Below, piece after piece: positions 1 to 8,750 of a stretch of DNA of 64,000 nucleotides. The stretch comes from Aquabacter sp965279295. Lineage in GTDB: Bacteria; Pseudomonadota; Alphaproteobacteria; Rhizobiales; Xanthobacteraceae. Position numbers and translations under genes: made by a program. Every line of letters starts with the position of its first letter. Positions within the stretch are counted from its first letter, which is position 1. The notes beneath the pieces were generated by a model, which saw only the letters and a list, made by a program, of their open reading frames with translations, searched no databases and had not been told where the DNA came from. Where the stretch lies: NCBI GenBank assembly GCA_965279295.1, contig CBDIHQ010000016.1; one strand, 5' to 3'.

Positions 1-1
1 C

Positions 2-421
2 ACCACCGGCGTGGTACACGGCGACTACCGCATCGGCAATCTCATGTTCCACCCCACCGAGCCGCGCGTCGTGGCCCTGCTCGACTGGGAACTCTCCACC
101 CTGGGCCATCCCCTGGCGGATCTCGCCCATAGCGCCATGGCGTGGCTGTCGCAGCCGGACGAGTATGGTGGGATCGCGGGACTTGATCTCGACAGGCTGG
201 GACTTCCCTCGTTAAAGTCCTATCTGGCGGTCTATGATGCCGACGCGTGCCATGGGGTGGGGATGACAAACTTCCACATGGCGTTCGCACTGTTCCGCTG
301 GTCTATGATCTTTGAGGGTATCGCCGGGCGCGCCAAGGCCGGTACGGCGACATCTGAGAATGCGGAAGAGACAGGCCGGCTTGCGGCGGCATTTGCCCAT
401 AGGGCCGTGGACCTGATTTAA
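2..421 (+). CDS. Phosphotransferase (APH / ACAD10-like family), 3' part
   Basis: This is the C-terminal part of a gene that begins before the window; the reading frame is open to the left edge. The visible 139 residues hold the kinase-fold catalytic loop HGDYRIGN and the metal-binding segment ALLDWELSTLGHPLADLAH, the hallmark of the aminoglycoside-phosphotransferase-like proteins that often sit next to acyl-CoA dehydrogenase genes (FadE36 / ACAD10 N-terminal type). Substrate is unknown; in that family a hydroxyacyl group is a suggested target. It lies 28 bp upstream of a CoA-transferase pair on the same strand, which fits a role in acyl-CoA metabolism, but that is inference from context. Confidence 0.85.
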   Translation, partial: TTGVVHGDYRIGNLMFHPTEPRVVALLDWELSTLGHPLADLAHSAMAWLSQPDEYGGIAGLDLDRLGLPSLKSYLAVYDADACHGVGMTNFHMAFALFRWSMIFEGIAGRAKAGTATSENAEETGRLAAAFAHRAVDLI

Positions 422-449
422 CGCGATAGGGTTGGGAGGATTCTGACAG

Positions 450-1169
450 ATGCGCAACAAGGTGTTTGCGGATGCACAAAGCGCGCTTGAAGGCACGCTC
501 AAGGACGGAATGATGATTATGGCCGGCGGCTTCGGCCTGTGCGGCATCGCCGAGAACCTGATCGCCGCGATCCGGGATAACGGCGTCAAGAACCTGACCG
601 TCGTGTCGAACAATTGCGGCGTGGACGATTTCGGCCTCGGCCTTCTGCTCGCCAACGGGCAGATCAAGAAGATGCTGTCGTCCTACGTGGGCGAGAACAA
701 GCTGTTCGAGAAGCTGTATCTCTCCGGCGAACTGGAACTGGAATTCAACCCGCAGGGCACGCTGGCCGAGCGCATCCGCGCCGGCGGCGCGGGCATTGCC
801 GGCTTCTACACCAAGACAGGCGTCGGCACGATCATCGCCGAGGGCAAGCCGACCCGCGATTTCAACGGCCAGACCTATGTGCTGGAGACCGGCCTCAAGG
901 CTGATCTGTCCATCATCAAGGCCTGGAAGGCGGATAAGGAAGGCAACCTCGTCTATCGCAAGACGGCGCGCAACTTCAATCCGATGATGGCGACCGCCAG
1001 CAACATCACCATCGCCGAGGTCGAGGAGATCGTGGAAGTCGGCGAACTCGAGCACGACAACATCCACACGCCGAGCATCTATGTGGATCGCGTCGTTCTC
1101 AGCAAGAATGCCGAGAAGCGGATCGAAAAAGTGACCACCCGTCCCCGCGAGCACGAGGAGGCGAAGTAA
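450..1169 (+). CDS. scoA: 3-oxoacid CoA-transferase subunit A
   Basis: Alpha subunit (239 aa) of a class I CoA-transferase that moves CoA from succinyl-CoA to a 3-oxoacid such as acetoacetate, in the cytosol. The N-terminal glycine-rich segment MIMAGGFGLCGIAENLI (residues 24-40) and the later GFYTKTGVGTIIAEGK stretch match the SCOT/AtoD/PcaI alpha family, and the length is normal for it. An AGGA-type ribosome site precedes the ATG. The stop overlaps the start of the beta subunit (TAATG), so the two are translated together. Whether the true substrate is acetoacetate, 3-oxoadipate or another 3-oxoacid cannot be decided from sequence; the symbol is therefore tentative. Confidence 0.92.
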   Translation: MRNKVFADAQSALEGTLKDGMMIMAGGFGLCGIAENLIAAIRDNGVKNLTVVSNNCGVDDFGLGLLLANGQIKKMLSSYVGENKLFEKLYLSGELELEFNPQGTLAERIRAGGAGIAGFYTKTGVGTIIAEGKPTRDFNGQTYVLETGLKADLSIIKAWKADKEGNLVYRKTARNFNPMMATASNITIAEVEEIVEVGELEHDNIHTPSIYVDRVVLSKNAEKRIEKVTTRPREHEEAK

Positions 1170-1813
1170 TGGCCTGGACCCGCGAACAGATGGCCGCGCG
1201 TGCGGCAAAGCAGATTGAAGACGGTTTCTACGTCAATCTCGGCATCGGGATTCCCACCCTGGTCGCGAACTTCCTGCCCCCCGGCATGGACGTGAGCTTC
1301 CAGAGCGAGAACGGCATGCTCGGCATCGGCCCCTTCCCCTATCCGGGCGAGGAGGATCCCGACCTCATCAACGCCGGCAAGCAGACCGTAACCGAGGTGC
1401 CAGACACCTCGTATTTCTCCAGCTCCGACAGCTTCGCCATGATCCGTGGCGGCCATATGGACCTGTCCATCCTCGGCTCCATGCAGGTGTCCGAGACCGG
1501 CGACATCGCCAACTGGATGGTGCCGGGCAAGATGGTGAAGGGCATGGGCGGGGCGATGGATCTCGTCGCCGGCGCCAAGTCGGTGATCGTGCTCATGGAG
1601 CATGTTGAGAAGTCCGGCGCGCCGAAGCTGGTGGAGAAGTGCACGCTTCCCCTCACCGGCACCAACGTGACCGACCTCGTCATCACCGATCTCGCGGTGT
1701 TCGAGTTCACCAAGCGCGGCGGCACCTTGATGCTCAAGGAACTGGCGCCGGGCGTGACCCTCGAAGAGATCCGCGCCAAGACCGCGGCGAAGTTCGAAGT
1801 CGCCAACACCTGA
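1169..1813 (+). CDS. scoB: 3-oxoacid CoA-transferase subunit B
   Basis: Beta subunit (214 aa) that carries the catalytic glutamate. The motif FQSENGMLGIGPFP contains the expected SENG signature, making Glu47 the residue that forms the glutamyl-CoA thioester intermediate in this family. The NLGIGIPTLVANFLP segment at residues 23-37 is also family-typical, and the length is standard. It shares one base with the end of subunit A and is followed by a strong intrinsic terminator, so it closes the operon. Substrate ambiguity is the same as for subunit A. Confidence 0.93.
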   Translation: MAWTREQMAARAAKQIEDGFYVNLGIGIPTLVANFLPPGMDVSFQSENGMLGIGPFPYPGEEDPDLINAGKQTVTEVPDTSYFSSSDSFAMIRGGHMDLSILGSMQVSETGDIANWMVPGKMVKGMGGAMDLVAGAKSVIVLMEHVEKSGAPKLVEKCTLPLTGTNVTDLVITDLAVFEFTKRGGTLMLKELAPGVTLEEIRAKTAAKFEVANT

Positions 1814-1839
1814 CGACATGCCGCCATCGCGGCGGTTCG

Positions 1840-1875
1840 AGCCCCTCTCCGAGCGATCGGGGAGGGGCTTTTTTA
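1840..1875 (+). terminator. Rho-independent terminator after scoAB
   Basis: A near-perfect inverted repeat (AGCCCCTCTCC / GGAGGGGCT, loop about 8 nt) is followed directly by seven T residues. It lies 27 bp past the scoB stop codon and faces a minus-strand gene, so it ends the CoA-transferase transcript. Confidence 0.85.
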
Positions 1876-1880
1876 TGGAG

Positions 1881-2409
1881 CTAGGCGGGGGCGTAGGTCA
1901 GCCGGATCACGTCGCCGATCCGATCGCTGGAAACGAAGCGCAGGGCCGGCCGGGAACCGGCAAAGAAGGGTGCCCCGCCGCCGACCACGACCGGGTGGAT
2001 GTAGAGGCGATACGCATCGATCAGGCCGAGCGCGGTCAGGCTTCGCGCCAGAACGGGTCCGCCGACCTGGATCTCCCCGTTGATCCTTTCTTTCAAGCCG
2101 CGAACCGTGCCCTCCAAGTCATCGCCAATGAGCGTGGCGTTGGGGGCCGACCGAGGTCAGCGTGCGCGAGACCACCCACTTGTGCTGCTTCCGCCAGGCT
2201 TCCGCGAACGCGCGCCTCGGGGCATCCCATTCGGGATGATCCTCGTCCCAATAGCGCATGATCTCGTAGAGGCGGCGGCCGTAGATGCTGCCCACCTGTT
2301 CGCGGGCCTGCTCGATGAAATGGCCGAACAGCTCGGCATCCGGGCCGAACGCCATATGGTCGACATAGCCGTCCAGGGACTGGTTCATTCCAAAGACAAG
2401 CTTCGCCAT
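1881..2409 (-). pseudogene. RibD C-terminal / DHFR-like reductase, frameshifted
   Basis: Two adjacent minus-strand frames together make one dihydrofolate-reductase-fold protein of the RibD-C (YyaP/YwjB) type. The 5' piece has the family start MAKLVFGMNQSLDGYVDH and GSIYGRRLYEIMRYW; the 3' piece has EIQVGGPVLARSLTALGLIDAY and PVVVGGGAPFF. Reading continues naturally if one base is removed from the run of five C (minus strand; plus-strand G at 2142-2146), giving SVGPNATLIGDDLEG. The start at 2409 is preferred over 2418 because GGAG sits 9 nt upstream of it. The intact protein would be about 175 aa, normal for the family; its substrate is unknown. Either a real disrupted gene or a homopolymer sequencing error. 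Confidence 0.8.
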
Positions 2410-2521
2410 GCCGCGCATCTCCGCCCCGATTTTTTATCGAGGTTGCGCGGAAACGCGATGGGGCGCAATCCGCGCGCCGGCGGTGCGCCCCCATCGTTTC
2501 AGTAGGCGGGCGCCGTGCCGC

Positions 2522-4243
2522 TCACCGCTTCGGAATCAGCGGCAGCAGCAGATAGGATTCGTGCGCGCCGCCCGTTGAGAGCGTATTTTTGCCGTCGAAC
2601 ACCTCTGGCGGACGATCCTGCGGATCATTGTGCAGGAACGGTCCCGAGCCCCGGAAGCGGCCGACCATGACCTCGCGCTCGAAGTCTTTTCCTTCGATCA
2701 GCAGATCCAGCCGGTAGCCCTTGGGCACCACCAGGCTGGTGGGCAGGATTTCCACATCGACGGGGTAGCGTTCATCCGGCGCCATCGGCTGGGCTTCGTC
2801 GTGGGAATGATAGGGCCGGTAGGGCTTGGACTTCACCGGGTCCAGCTTGCGGTGGGAGACGCGCAGCCAGCCCTGGCTGATGGGCGTCGCGAGATCGTTG
2901 GCGCCGGAATAGACCACCTCCGTACCATCGGGCGCGAACGCCTGGAGGGTGACGAAAATGTCCATGTCTCGCGTGCTCGAGGAAACCCACAGTCGCAGAG
3001 CGACCGGCCCGGTGAATTCGCTCTCTTCCGCCATAGGCCCGGTGGTGAAACGCAGGCCCTCGCCCAGTCCCTGGTAGCTGGCGGAAGCCGATGCCTCAGG
3101 TGCCGAGGTCGACAGGGTATGCGCTCCGGCATCCAGATAAAACTTGGTCCACACCGTGCGCGCCAGCGGCCATTCCTGCTCCATGCGCTTGGTGAAGCCG
3201 CCGGGATGGCGGATCGCCAACTGCACCGGGGGCTCGGCGTCCCAGCCGTTGTCGATGCCTTTCAGGAAATGATCGAAGAAGCGCATCTGCAGCGCCACGC
3301 CCTCGGGCATGTAGAAGGCCTCGAAGTGGGTGCCGCAATGCATCTCCAGCCATTTCTGCTTGGAGGAGGCGTTGAGATAGCCCTCGATATTGCCGCGCAT
3401 ATGCAGCCCTAGCCCACCCCAGTTGCCAGCGGAGAGGAGTGGGACCTCGATCCGGCTGAGATCGGGCGAATATTGCTTGAACCAGGCGTCGTCCAGCGTG
3501 TGCCGGCGATAGCCTTCCAGCGTGTCGATGCGGTTGCCCTCGAGAATGCCGGGCGGCAGCGGCGGGCCGTTATAGGCGCCACCGGTGTCGGCATCGCGGA
3601 AGGTGGTCGCGCCATTGCCGTTCTGGTGCGGAATGACCGCGCGGGTGAACCAGTAGGCGGGAAAATTATTGCTGAGAATGCCGCCCTGCCGGCGCTGGTC
3701 GCGATAGGCGTCGGAGGCGCCTTCCCAGGGGATCATCGCCTTGAGGGAGGGCGGCCGCATGGAGCCGAGCATCCACTGGTTGATTGCGAAATAGGAAATG
3801 CCTAGCGTGCCGACCGCGCCTGACGACCAGGGCTGCACAGCCGCCCATTCGATCGCCTCGTAGAAATCCATCGCCTCGCGCGGCGAGCGCAGGTCCATCA
3901 GGCCGGGGGAGGCGCCGGCGCCGCGACAGTCGATCTGGATCGCGATGTAGCCGTGCGGCACCCAGCGTTCCGGGTCCACCGTCTCCCAGCGCAGATACTT
4001 GCCGCTGGAGCCGTTGCTGGCGAACTCGGGATAGAGATGCAGTATCTCCTCCCATTGCAGCGGGTAATTGTCCTTGAAATGGATGTCCTTGGGATAGGGG
4101 CTCATGGCGACGATGACCGGGAAGGTGCCTTCCGCATCGGGCCGGAACACATTGCAGCGCAGGATCGCGCCGTCGTTCATCGGGATCTCGACGTTCTTCT
4201 CGTAGATCAGGCCGTAACCGGCCTTTGAAGCGTCCGTCTCCAT
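2522..4243 (-). CDS. CocE/NonD family hydrolase
   Basis: A 573-aa alpha/beta hydrolase of the X-Pro dipeptidyl-peptidase (S15) / cocaine esterase family. The N-terminal half has MSPYPKDIH, the oxyanion-region tyrosine context DCRGAGASPG and the nucleophile elbow GTLGISYFA with Ser150 as the likely nucleophile. His near CGTHFEAFY and the C-terminal jelly-roll (VALRLWVSSSTRDMDIFVTLQAF...) complete the usual architecture. No signal peptide is seen, so it is probably cytosolic. It is monocistronic and divergent from the liv-type operon; family members hydrolyse esters, amides or acyl-proline bonds and the natural substrate cannot be read from the sequence. A GAGG ribosome site precedes the chosen ATG. 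Confidence 0.9.
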   Translation of the reverse strand: METDASKAGYGLIYEKNVEIPMNDGAILRCNVFRPDAEGTFPVIVAMSPYPKDIHFKDNYPLQWEEILHLYPEFASNGSSGKYLRWETVDPERWVPHGYIAIQIDCRGAGASPGLMDLRSPREAMDFYEAIEWAAVQPWSSGAVGTLGISYFAINQWMLGSMRPPSLKAMIPWEGASDAYRDQRRQGGILSNNFPAYWFTRAVIPHQNGNGATTFRDADTGGAYNGPPLPPGILEGNRIDTLEGYRRHTLDDAWFKQYSPDLSRIEVPLLSAGNWGGLGLHMRGNIEGYLNASSKQKWLEMHCGTHFEAFYMPEGVALQMRFFDHFLKGIDNGWDAEPPVQLAIRHPGGFTKRMEQEWPLARTVWTKFYLDAGAHTLSTSAPEASASASYQGLGEGLRFTTGPMAEESEFTGPVALRLWVSSSTRDMDIFVTLQAFAPDGTEVVYSGANDLATPISQGWLRVSHRKLDPVKSKPYRPYHSHDEAQPMAPDERYPVDVEILPTSLVVPKGYRLDLLIEGKDFEREVMVGRFRGSGPFLHNDPQDRPPEVFDGKNTLSTGGAHESYLLLPLIPKR

Positions 4244-4579
4244 GTCGCTCGTTTCCTCTTCCGCCCAGCCGGTGCCGGCGCGATGCTAAGATGAAATCGC
4301 AAGCTGATCATATGCAAGACTTATCGATAAAATCCCGCGCTTAGCCTGTGAGAAAGCTGACGCGACCGGCCATGGATGGTCGCGGGAGCGGAAGAAAGGG
4401 TTGCCGCAAGTCACCCTCCTGGCGGTGGGGAAAGGGCCTTCGTGCGTATCGCCACATCAACCTATCGTAGAACTGGCGCGTTGCTCTCACTTGTTCTAAA
4501 CGATTGAAGTCCGGTCGGCTGTATTTGCCGTTCACGGTAGAATATGTGCCGAAAAAAATGGCATTTTGGGGAGTGAAAC
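4244..4579. other. Divergent intergenic region
   Basis: This 336-bp gap separates the minus-strand hydrolase from the plus-strand transporter operon and must hold promoters for both. It is visibly more AT-rich than its surroundings near 4290-4330 and 4490-4565. I see no convincing pair of -35/-10 boxes, no clear dyad and no coding frame with family resemblance. A GGGGAG ribosome site lies just before 4580. Confidence 0.5.
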
Positions 4580-5788
4580 ATGCGATTGAACAGGTTCTTG
4601 ACGGCAGTCGCCGTCAGCGCCCTCATGATCGGTGCGGCTGTGGCCGCCGATCCCATCAAGATCGGGCTGAGCGGGCCCTTCACTGGCGGGTCCTCCTCGA
4701 TGGGGGTCAGCATGCGCGACGGCGTGAAGCTCGCCGTCACCGAAATCAACAAGGCCGGCGGCGTTCTCGGGCGGCAGCTTGTCGTGGTCGAGCGCGATGA
4801 CGAGGCCAAGAATGAAGTCAGCGTCCAGATCGCGCAGGAGCTGGTGAACAAGGAAGAAGTCGCGGCCACCGTCGGCTTCATCAACACCGGCGTCGCCCTG
4901 GCGTCCCAGCGCTTCTATCAGGAAGCCGAAATCCCCGTGATCAACAATGTCGCCACCGGCACGCTGATCACCCAGCAGTTCATCCCGCCGAAGGAGAAGG
5001 CCAACTACGTCTTCCGCAACGCCGCCAACGACATCATTCAGAGCGCGATGATTGCCGATGAAGCAGTGAAGCGCCAGGGCTTCAAGAAGCCGGCCATCCT
5101 CGCCGACAGCACCAATTACGGCCAGCTCGGCCGGCAAGACCTGACCAAGGCTCTCGCGGTGCTCGGCGTGAAGCCGGTGGCCGAAGAGAAGTTCAACATC
5201 GGCGACACCGATATGACCGCGCAGCTGCTGCGCGCCAAGGAAGCGGGCGCCGACGTGATCCTCACCTATGCCATCGGCCCCGAGCTGGCGCAGATCGCCA
5301 ACGGCATGGCCAAGCTCGGCTGGAAGGTGCCGATGATCGGCTCCTGGACCTTGTCCATGGCCAGCTTCATCGACACGGCGGGCGCGAACGGCGAGGGCGC
5401 GATGATGCCCCAGACCTTCATCCAGACCCCCGACACGCCGAAGCGCAAAGCGTTCATCGACGCCTATCAGGCGGCCTACAAGGTGGACCGCATTCCCTCG
5501 CCGGTCTCCGCCGCGCAGGGCTATGACTCGGTGTACCTGCTGGCCGCCGCCATTACCCAGGCGGGTTCGACGGACGGCAAGAAGATCCGCGAGGCTCTGG
5601 AAAACCTGAAGACCAAGGTTGAAGGCGTCGTGACGATCTATGACAAGCCGTTCAGTGCCACCGACCACGAGGCCATCACCAACAACATCCCGGTGTTCGG
5701 CGTCGTCAAGAACGGCCGCGTGGTCGTCGCTCATCCCGAAGACATCGCCGGAGACAAGGCGGTTCGGGTGAAGCCGGCCACCAACTGA
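4580..5788 (+). CDS. Branched-chain amino acid-type ABC transporter substrate-binding protein
   Basis: A periplasmic type I binding protein (402 aa) of the LivK family. Residues 1-22 form a Sec signal peptide ending at the AVAA/DP junction, and the mature N terminus DPIKIGLSGPFTGGSSSMGVSMRDGVKLAVTEINKAGG is the textbook start of this family. It delivers the ligand to the permeases encoded just downstream. A GGGGAG ribosome site precedes the ATG. Such proteins in alphaproteobacteria bind branched-chain amino acids but also amides, urea or aromatic acids, so the ligand is left open. A strong hairpin follows the gene and probably lets this subunit be made in excess over the membrane parts. Confidence 0.93.
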   Translation: MRLNRFLTAVAVSALMIGAAVAADPIKIGLSGPFTGGSSSMGVSMRDGVKLAVTEINKAGGVLGRQLVVVERDDEAKNEVSVQIAQELVNKEEVAATVGFINTGVALASQRFYQEAEIPVINNVATGTLITQQFIPPKEKANYVFRNAANDIIQSAMIADEAVKRQGFKKPAILADSTNYGQLGRQDLTKALAVLGVKPVAEEKFNIGDTDMTAQLLRAKEAGADVILTYAIGPELAQIANGMAKLGWKVPMIGSWTLSMASFIDTAGANGEGAMMPQTFIQTPDTPKRKAFIDAYQAAYKVDRIPSPVSAAQGYDSVYLLAAAITQAGSTDGKKIREALENLKTKVEGVVTIYDKPFSATDHEAITNNIPVFGVVKNGRVVVAHPEDIAGDKAVRVKPATN

Positions 5789-5809
5789 CACGCAGGTTCC
5801 GATAACGGC

Positions 5810-5832
5810 CCCCTCGCGCCCGGCGCGAGGGG
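5810..5832 (+). other. Intra-operon hairpin after the binding-protein gene
   Basis: A perfect 10-bp stem (CCCCTCGCGC / GCGCGAGGGG) with a 3-nt loop lies between the binding-protein gene and the first permease gene. There is no T tract, so it is not a full terminator; hairpins in this place are known to stabilise the upstream mRNA in transporter operons. Confidence 0.6.
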
Positions 5833-5859
5833 TTCCGCCTCAACGCTTCGGAAACACTC

Positions 5860-6759
5860 ATGAACATCCTGTTGCAGCTTGTGGTCAGCGGCATATCCGT
5901 CGGCATGATCTATGGCGTGATCGCCTTCAGCTACCAGCTCACGTTCGCCACCTCGAAGACACTGAACTTCGGGCAGGGCGAGGCGCTGATGCTCGGCGCG
6001 CTGGTCGGTCTCACCACCATCAATTTTCTCATCGGCCAGTCGCTCGGCAATGGCTTCGCCTACCTGCTGATGCTGCCCATCGTCTTCGCCTTCGGCCTGT
6101 GCCAGGGCGTGGTGGTGGAATGGCTGGGTGTGCGCCGCGCGGTGCAGGCCAAGTCAGAGGCCGGGTGGATCATGGCCACCATTGCGCTGGGCATCATCTT
6201 CCGCAATCTGGCGGAGAATGTCTGGGGCCGCGATGCGCTGCGCTTTCCCTCACCCCTGCCGGAAGCGGCGCTGACCATCGGCCCGGTGCGCATCCAGCCC
6301 ATGGAGATCGCCATCGTGCTCGGCGCGCTGGCGGTGATGCTGGCGGTGGAAATCTTCAACCGCCGCTCGATCTTCGGCAAGGCGGTGGTGGCGACCGCCA
6401 ATGACAAGGACGCCGCCGACCTGATGGGCATCAACACCAGCCGGGTCATCACCTTTTCCTACGCTTTGTCGTCCATGACGGCAGCGCTTGCAGGCGTGCT
6501 GATCGCGCCCGTCACCCTCACCGGCGCCACCATGGGCGCGGTGCTCGGGCTGAAAGCGTTCGCGGTCGCCATCATCGGCGGGCTCTCCAGCGGCATGGGT
6601 GTGATCGCGGGCGGGCTTATCCTCGGCATCACCGAGACCCTCACCGGCTATTACATCTCCACCGGCTACAAGGATGTGCCGGGCCTTGTTCTTCTTCTCC
6701 TGGTGCTGACGCTCAAGCCTTCGGGCCTGTTCGGCCGCGCGACGATCAAGAAGGTCTGA
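5860..6759 (+). CDS. livH: Branched-chain amino acid-type ABC transporter permease (LivH type)
   Basis: An inner-membrane permease (299 aa) with about eight hydrophobic segments. The opening MNILLQLVVSGISVGMIYGVIAFSYQLTFATSKTLNFGQGEALMLGA is the conserved LivH N terminus, and NRRSIFGKAVVATANDKDAADLMGINTSRVITFSYALSSM is the family's cytoplasmic loop that contacts the ATPases. It pairs with the LivM half of the next gene. It lies 71 bp after the binding-protein gene and 4 bp before the livM-livG fusion, so all belong to one operon. LivH family membership is clear; the transported ligand is not. Confidence 0.93.
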   Translation: MNILLQLVVSGISVGMIYGVIAFSYQLTFATSKTLNFGQGEALMLGALVGLTTINFLIGQSLGNGFAYLLMLPIVFAFGLCQGVVVEWLGVRRAVQAKSEAGWIMATIALGIIFRNLAENVWGRDALRFPSPLPEAALTIGPVRIQPMEIAIVLGALAVMLAVEIFNRRSIFGKAVVATANDKDAADLMGINTSRVITFSYALSSMTAALAGVLIAPVTLTGATMGAVLGLKAFAVAIIGGLSSGMGVIAGGLILGITETLTGYYISTGYKDVPGLVLLLLVLTLKPSGLFGRATIKKV

Positions 6760-6763
6760 GCCG

Positions 6764-8743
6764 ATGCCGATCAAACTTATCGGTGCCCTGCTGGGCCTTG
6801 CCGCGCTCGTCGTTCTGCCGTTCTGGGTGACGAGCCCCTATTATCTGCACCTCACCATCACCATCGCCATCTACGCCATCCTGCTGCTCGGGCTCGACGT
6901 GGTGTTCGGCTATACCGGCGAGGTGTCCATCGGCCATGCCGCTTTGTTCGGCATCGGCGCCTACACCGCCGGCGTCGTGGCGATGCATTTCGGCATCGGC
7001 TTCTGGCCGGCGATCCCGCTCGGCGTCATCGTCGCGGCGCTGTTCGGCGTGGTCCTGGCGTTCCCGGCGCTGCGGGTGAACGGCCCCTATCTCGCCATGG
7101 TGACGCTGGCGTTCGGCACCATCGTGCAGATCCTCATCAATGAGATGACCGACCTGACGAACGGTCCGCTCGGCATCAAGCTGAACACACCGCTGTTCCT
7201 TGATCTCAGGTGGCTGGGCGATGCCATCCCGCTGTTCGACATGTCGCTCAAGCGCATGAAGGAGGTGGAGTATTATTACATCTGCGCCTTCTGGCTCGTG
7301 GTGGCGCTGGTGGTCATCAACCGCATCCTCGCCTCCCACCTCGGCCGCGCCTTCGAGGCGCTGCGCGACAGCCCGATCGCATCGGACTGCATGGGGGTCA
7401 GCGTCTACAAGCACAAGGTGATGGCGTTCGTGGTCAGCGCCGGCTTCGCCGGGCTGGCAGGCGTGCTGTTCGCCTATTCCGAGCAATATATCGCGCCGAA
7501 CAATTTCGGCTTCGAGCTTTCGGTGCAGTTCCTGCTGGCGGTCACCGTGGGCGGGCGCAAATCCCGGCTCGGGCCGATCCTCGGTGCGGTCATCATCGTG
7601 TTCCTGCCGAACCTGCTCTCCGACATCGTGCTGTTCCGCTACATCGCCGGCATCATCGCGGTGATTGCGGTCATCGCCGGGGCGCGCGCCTTCGTCACCG
7701 AGCCGGAGCGGCGGCTCAAGAACGCCATTCCCGTGGTGCTGTGCCTGTTGTTCTTCGTGTTCTCGCTGCTGCTTCAAAAGATTACGGACTACAAGCTCAC
7801 CGTGTTCGGCGTGATGATCCTGTTCGTGGTCTACTACCTGCCGGAGGGCATCGTCGGCTTCCTCAAGCGGGCGGCGATCCGCATGTGGCCGCGCCTGTTC
7901 CACGCCCATGCCGTCATCGACGCGCAGGCGGCGCGCAAGCCGATCACGGCGGCCGCGGGTGCCGCTGAGGGCGTGCTGCTGGAAGTGGACGGGGTGGTGA
8001 TGCAGTTTGGTGGCCTGAAGGCGCTGGACCGTGTTTCCATCGCTGTGAAGCCTGGCACGATCCATGGTCTCATCGGCCCCAACGGGTCCGGCAAGAGCAC
8101 CATGATGAACGTGCTCACCGGCATCTATGTGCCCACCGCAGGCTCCATCCGGTTCCGCGATCACGACCTTGCCGGGCAGACCTCCTCCGCCATCGCCAAG
8201 AGCGGCATCGCGCGGACCTTCCAGAACGTCCAATTGTTCAGCGAACTGACGCTGATCGAGAACGTGCTGGTCGGCCTGCACCACACCTATCGCGCTACGT
8301 TCTTCGACGTGGCGCTGGGGCTTCCCCGCATCCGGCGCGAGGAGCGCACCGCGCGCGAGCGGGCCATGAGCCTGCTGGCCTTCGTCGGGCTGCATGATCT
8401 TGCCAACGAGGAATCCCGCAACCTGCCCTATGGCAAGCAGCGCCTGCTTGAGATCGCCCGCGCCCTGGCGCTGGACCCGCAGCTTCTGTTGCTGGACGAG
8501 CCGGCGGCGGGGCTAACGGCGCCCGACATCAAGAGCCTGATGGAAATCATCCGCAAGGTTCGCGATGCCGGTGTCACCATCGTGCTCATCGAGCACCACA
8601 TGGATGTTGTGATGAGCGTCTGCGACACGGTCAGCGTGCTCGACTTCGGCCAGAAGATCGCTGAGGGCAAGCCGGCCCAGGTGCAGGCGGACGAGCGTGT
8701 CATTGAAGCCTATCTCGGCGGCGCCGCCGTCGCAGCGCAGTGA
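6764..8743 (+). CDS. LivM-LivG fusion: ABC permease and ATPase in one chain
   Basis: A 659-aa protein with two parts. Residues 1 to about 385 are a LivM-type permease (GLDVVFGYTGEVSIGHAALFGIGAYTAG; ALRDSPIASDCMGVSVYKHKVMAFVVSAGFAGLAG). After a short Ala-rich linker, residues from about 405 to 659 are a LivG-type ATPase with Walker A GPNGSGKST near residue 438, the LivG-typical GIARTFQNVQLF, signature region NLPYGKQRLLEIARAL, and Walker B LLLLDEPAAGL. Separate livM and livG genes are the usual arrangement; the fusion fixes a 1:1 ratio. No internal stop or restart is seen. It is followed by the livF-type ATPase with only a few bases between. Confidence 0.93.
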   Translation: MPIKLIGALLGLAALVVLPFWVTSPYYLHLTITIAIYAILLLGLDVVFGYTGEVSIGHAALFGIGAYTAGVVAMHFGIGFWPAIPLGVIVAALFGVVLAFPALRVNGPYLAMVTLAFGTIVQILINEMTDLTNGPLGIKLNTPLFLDLRWLGDAIPLFDMSLKRMKEVEYYYICAFWLVVALVVINRILASHLGRAFEALRDSPIASDCMGVSVYKHKVMAFVVSAGFAGLAGVLFAYSEQYIAPNNFGFELSVQFLLAVTVGGRKSRLGPILGAVIIVFLPNLLSDIVLFRYIAGIIAVIAVIAGARAFVTEPERRLKNAIPVVLCLLFFVFSLLLQKITDYKLTVFGVMILFVVYYLPEGIVGFLKRAAIRMWPRLFHAHAVIDAQAARKPITAAAGAAEGVLLEVDGVVMQFGGLKALDRVSIAVKPGTIHGLIGPNGSGKSTMMNVLTGIYVPTAGSIRFRDHDLAGQTSSAIAKSGIARTFQNVQLFSELTLIENVLVGLHHTYRATFFDVALGLPRIRREERTARERAMSLLAFVGLHDLANEESRNLPYGKQRLLEIARALALDPQLLLLDEPAAGLTAPDIKSLMEIIRKVRDAGVTIVLIEHHMDVVMSVCDTVSVLDFGQKIAEGKPAQVQADERVIEAYLGGAAVAAQ

Positions 8744-8750
8744 GGATGCC

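Noticed and set aside
6746..8395. A 549-codon minus-strand frame
   Set aside because: It lies wholly opposite the livM-livG gene, has a repetitive His/Gln/Asp-rich sequence typical of antisense high-GC DNA, and shows no family resemblance.
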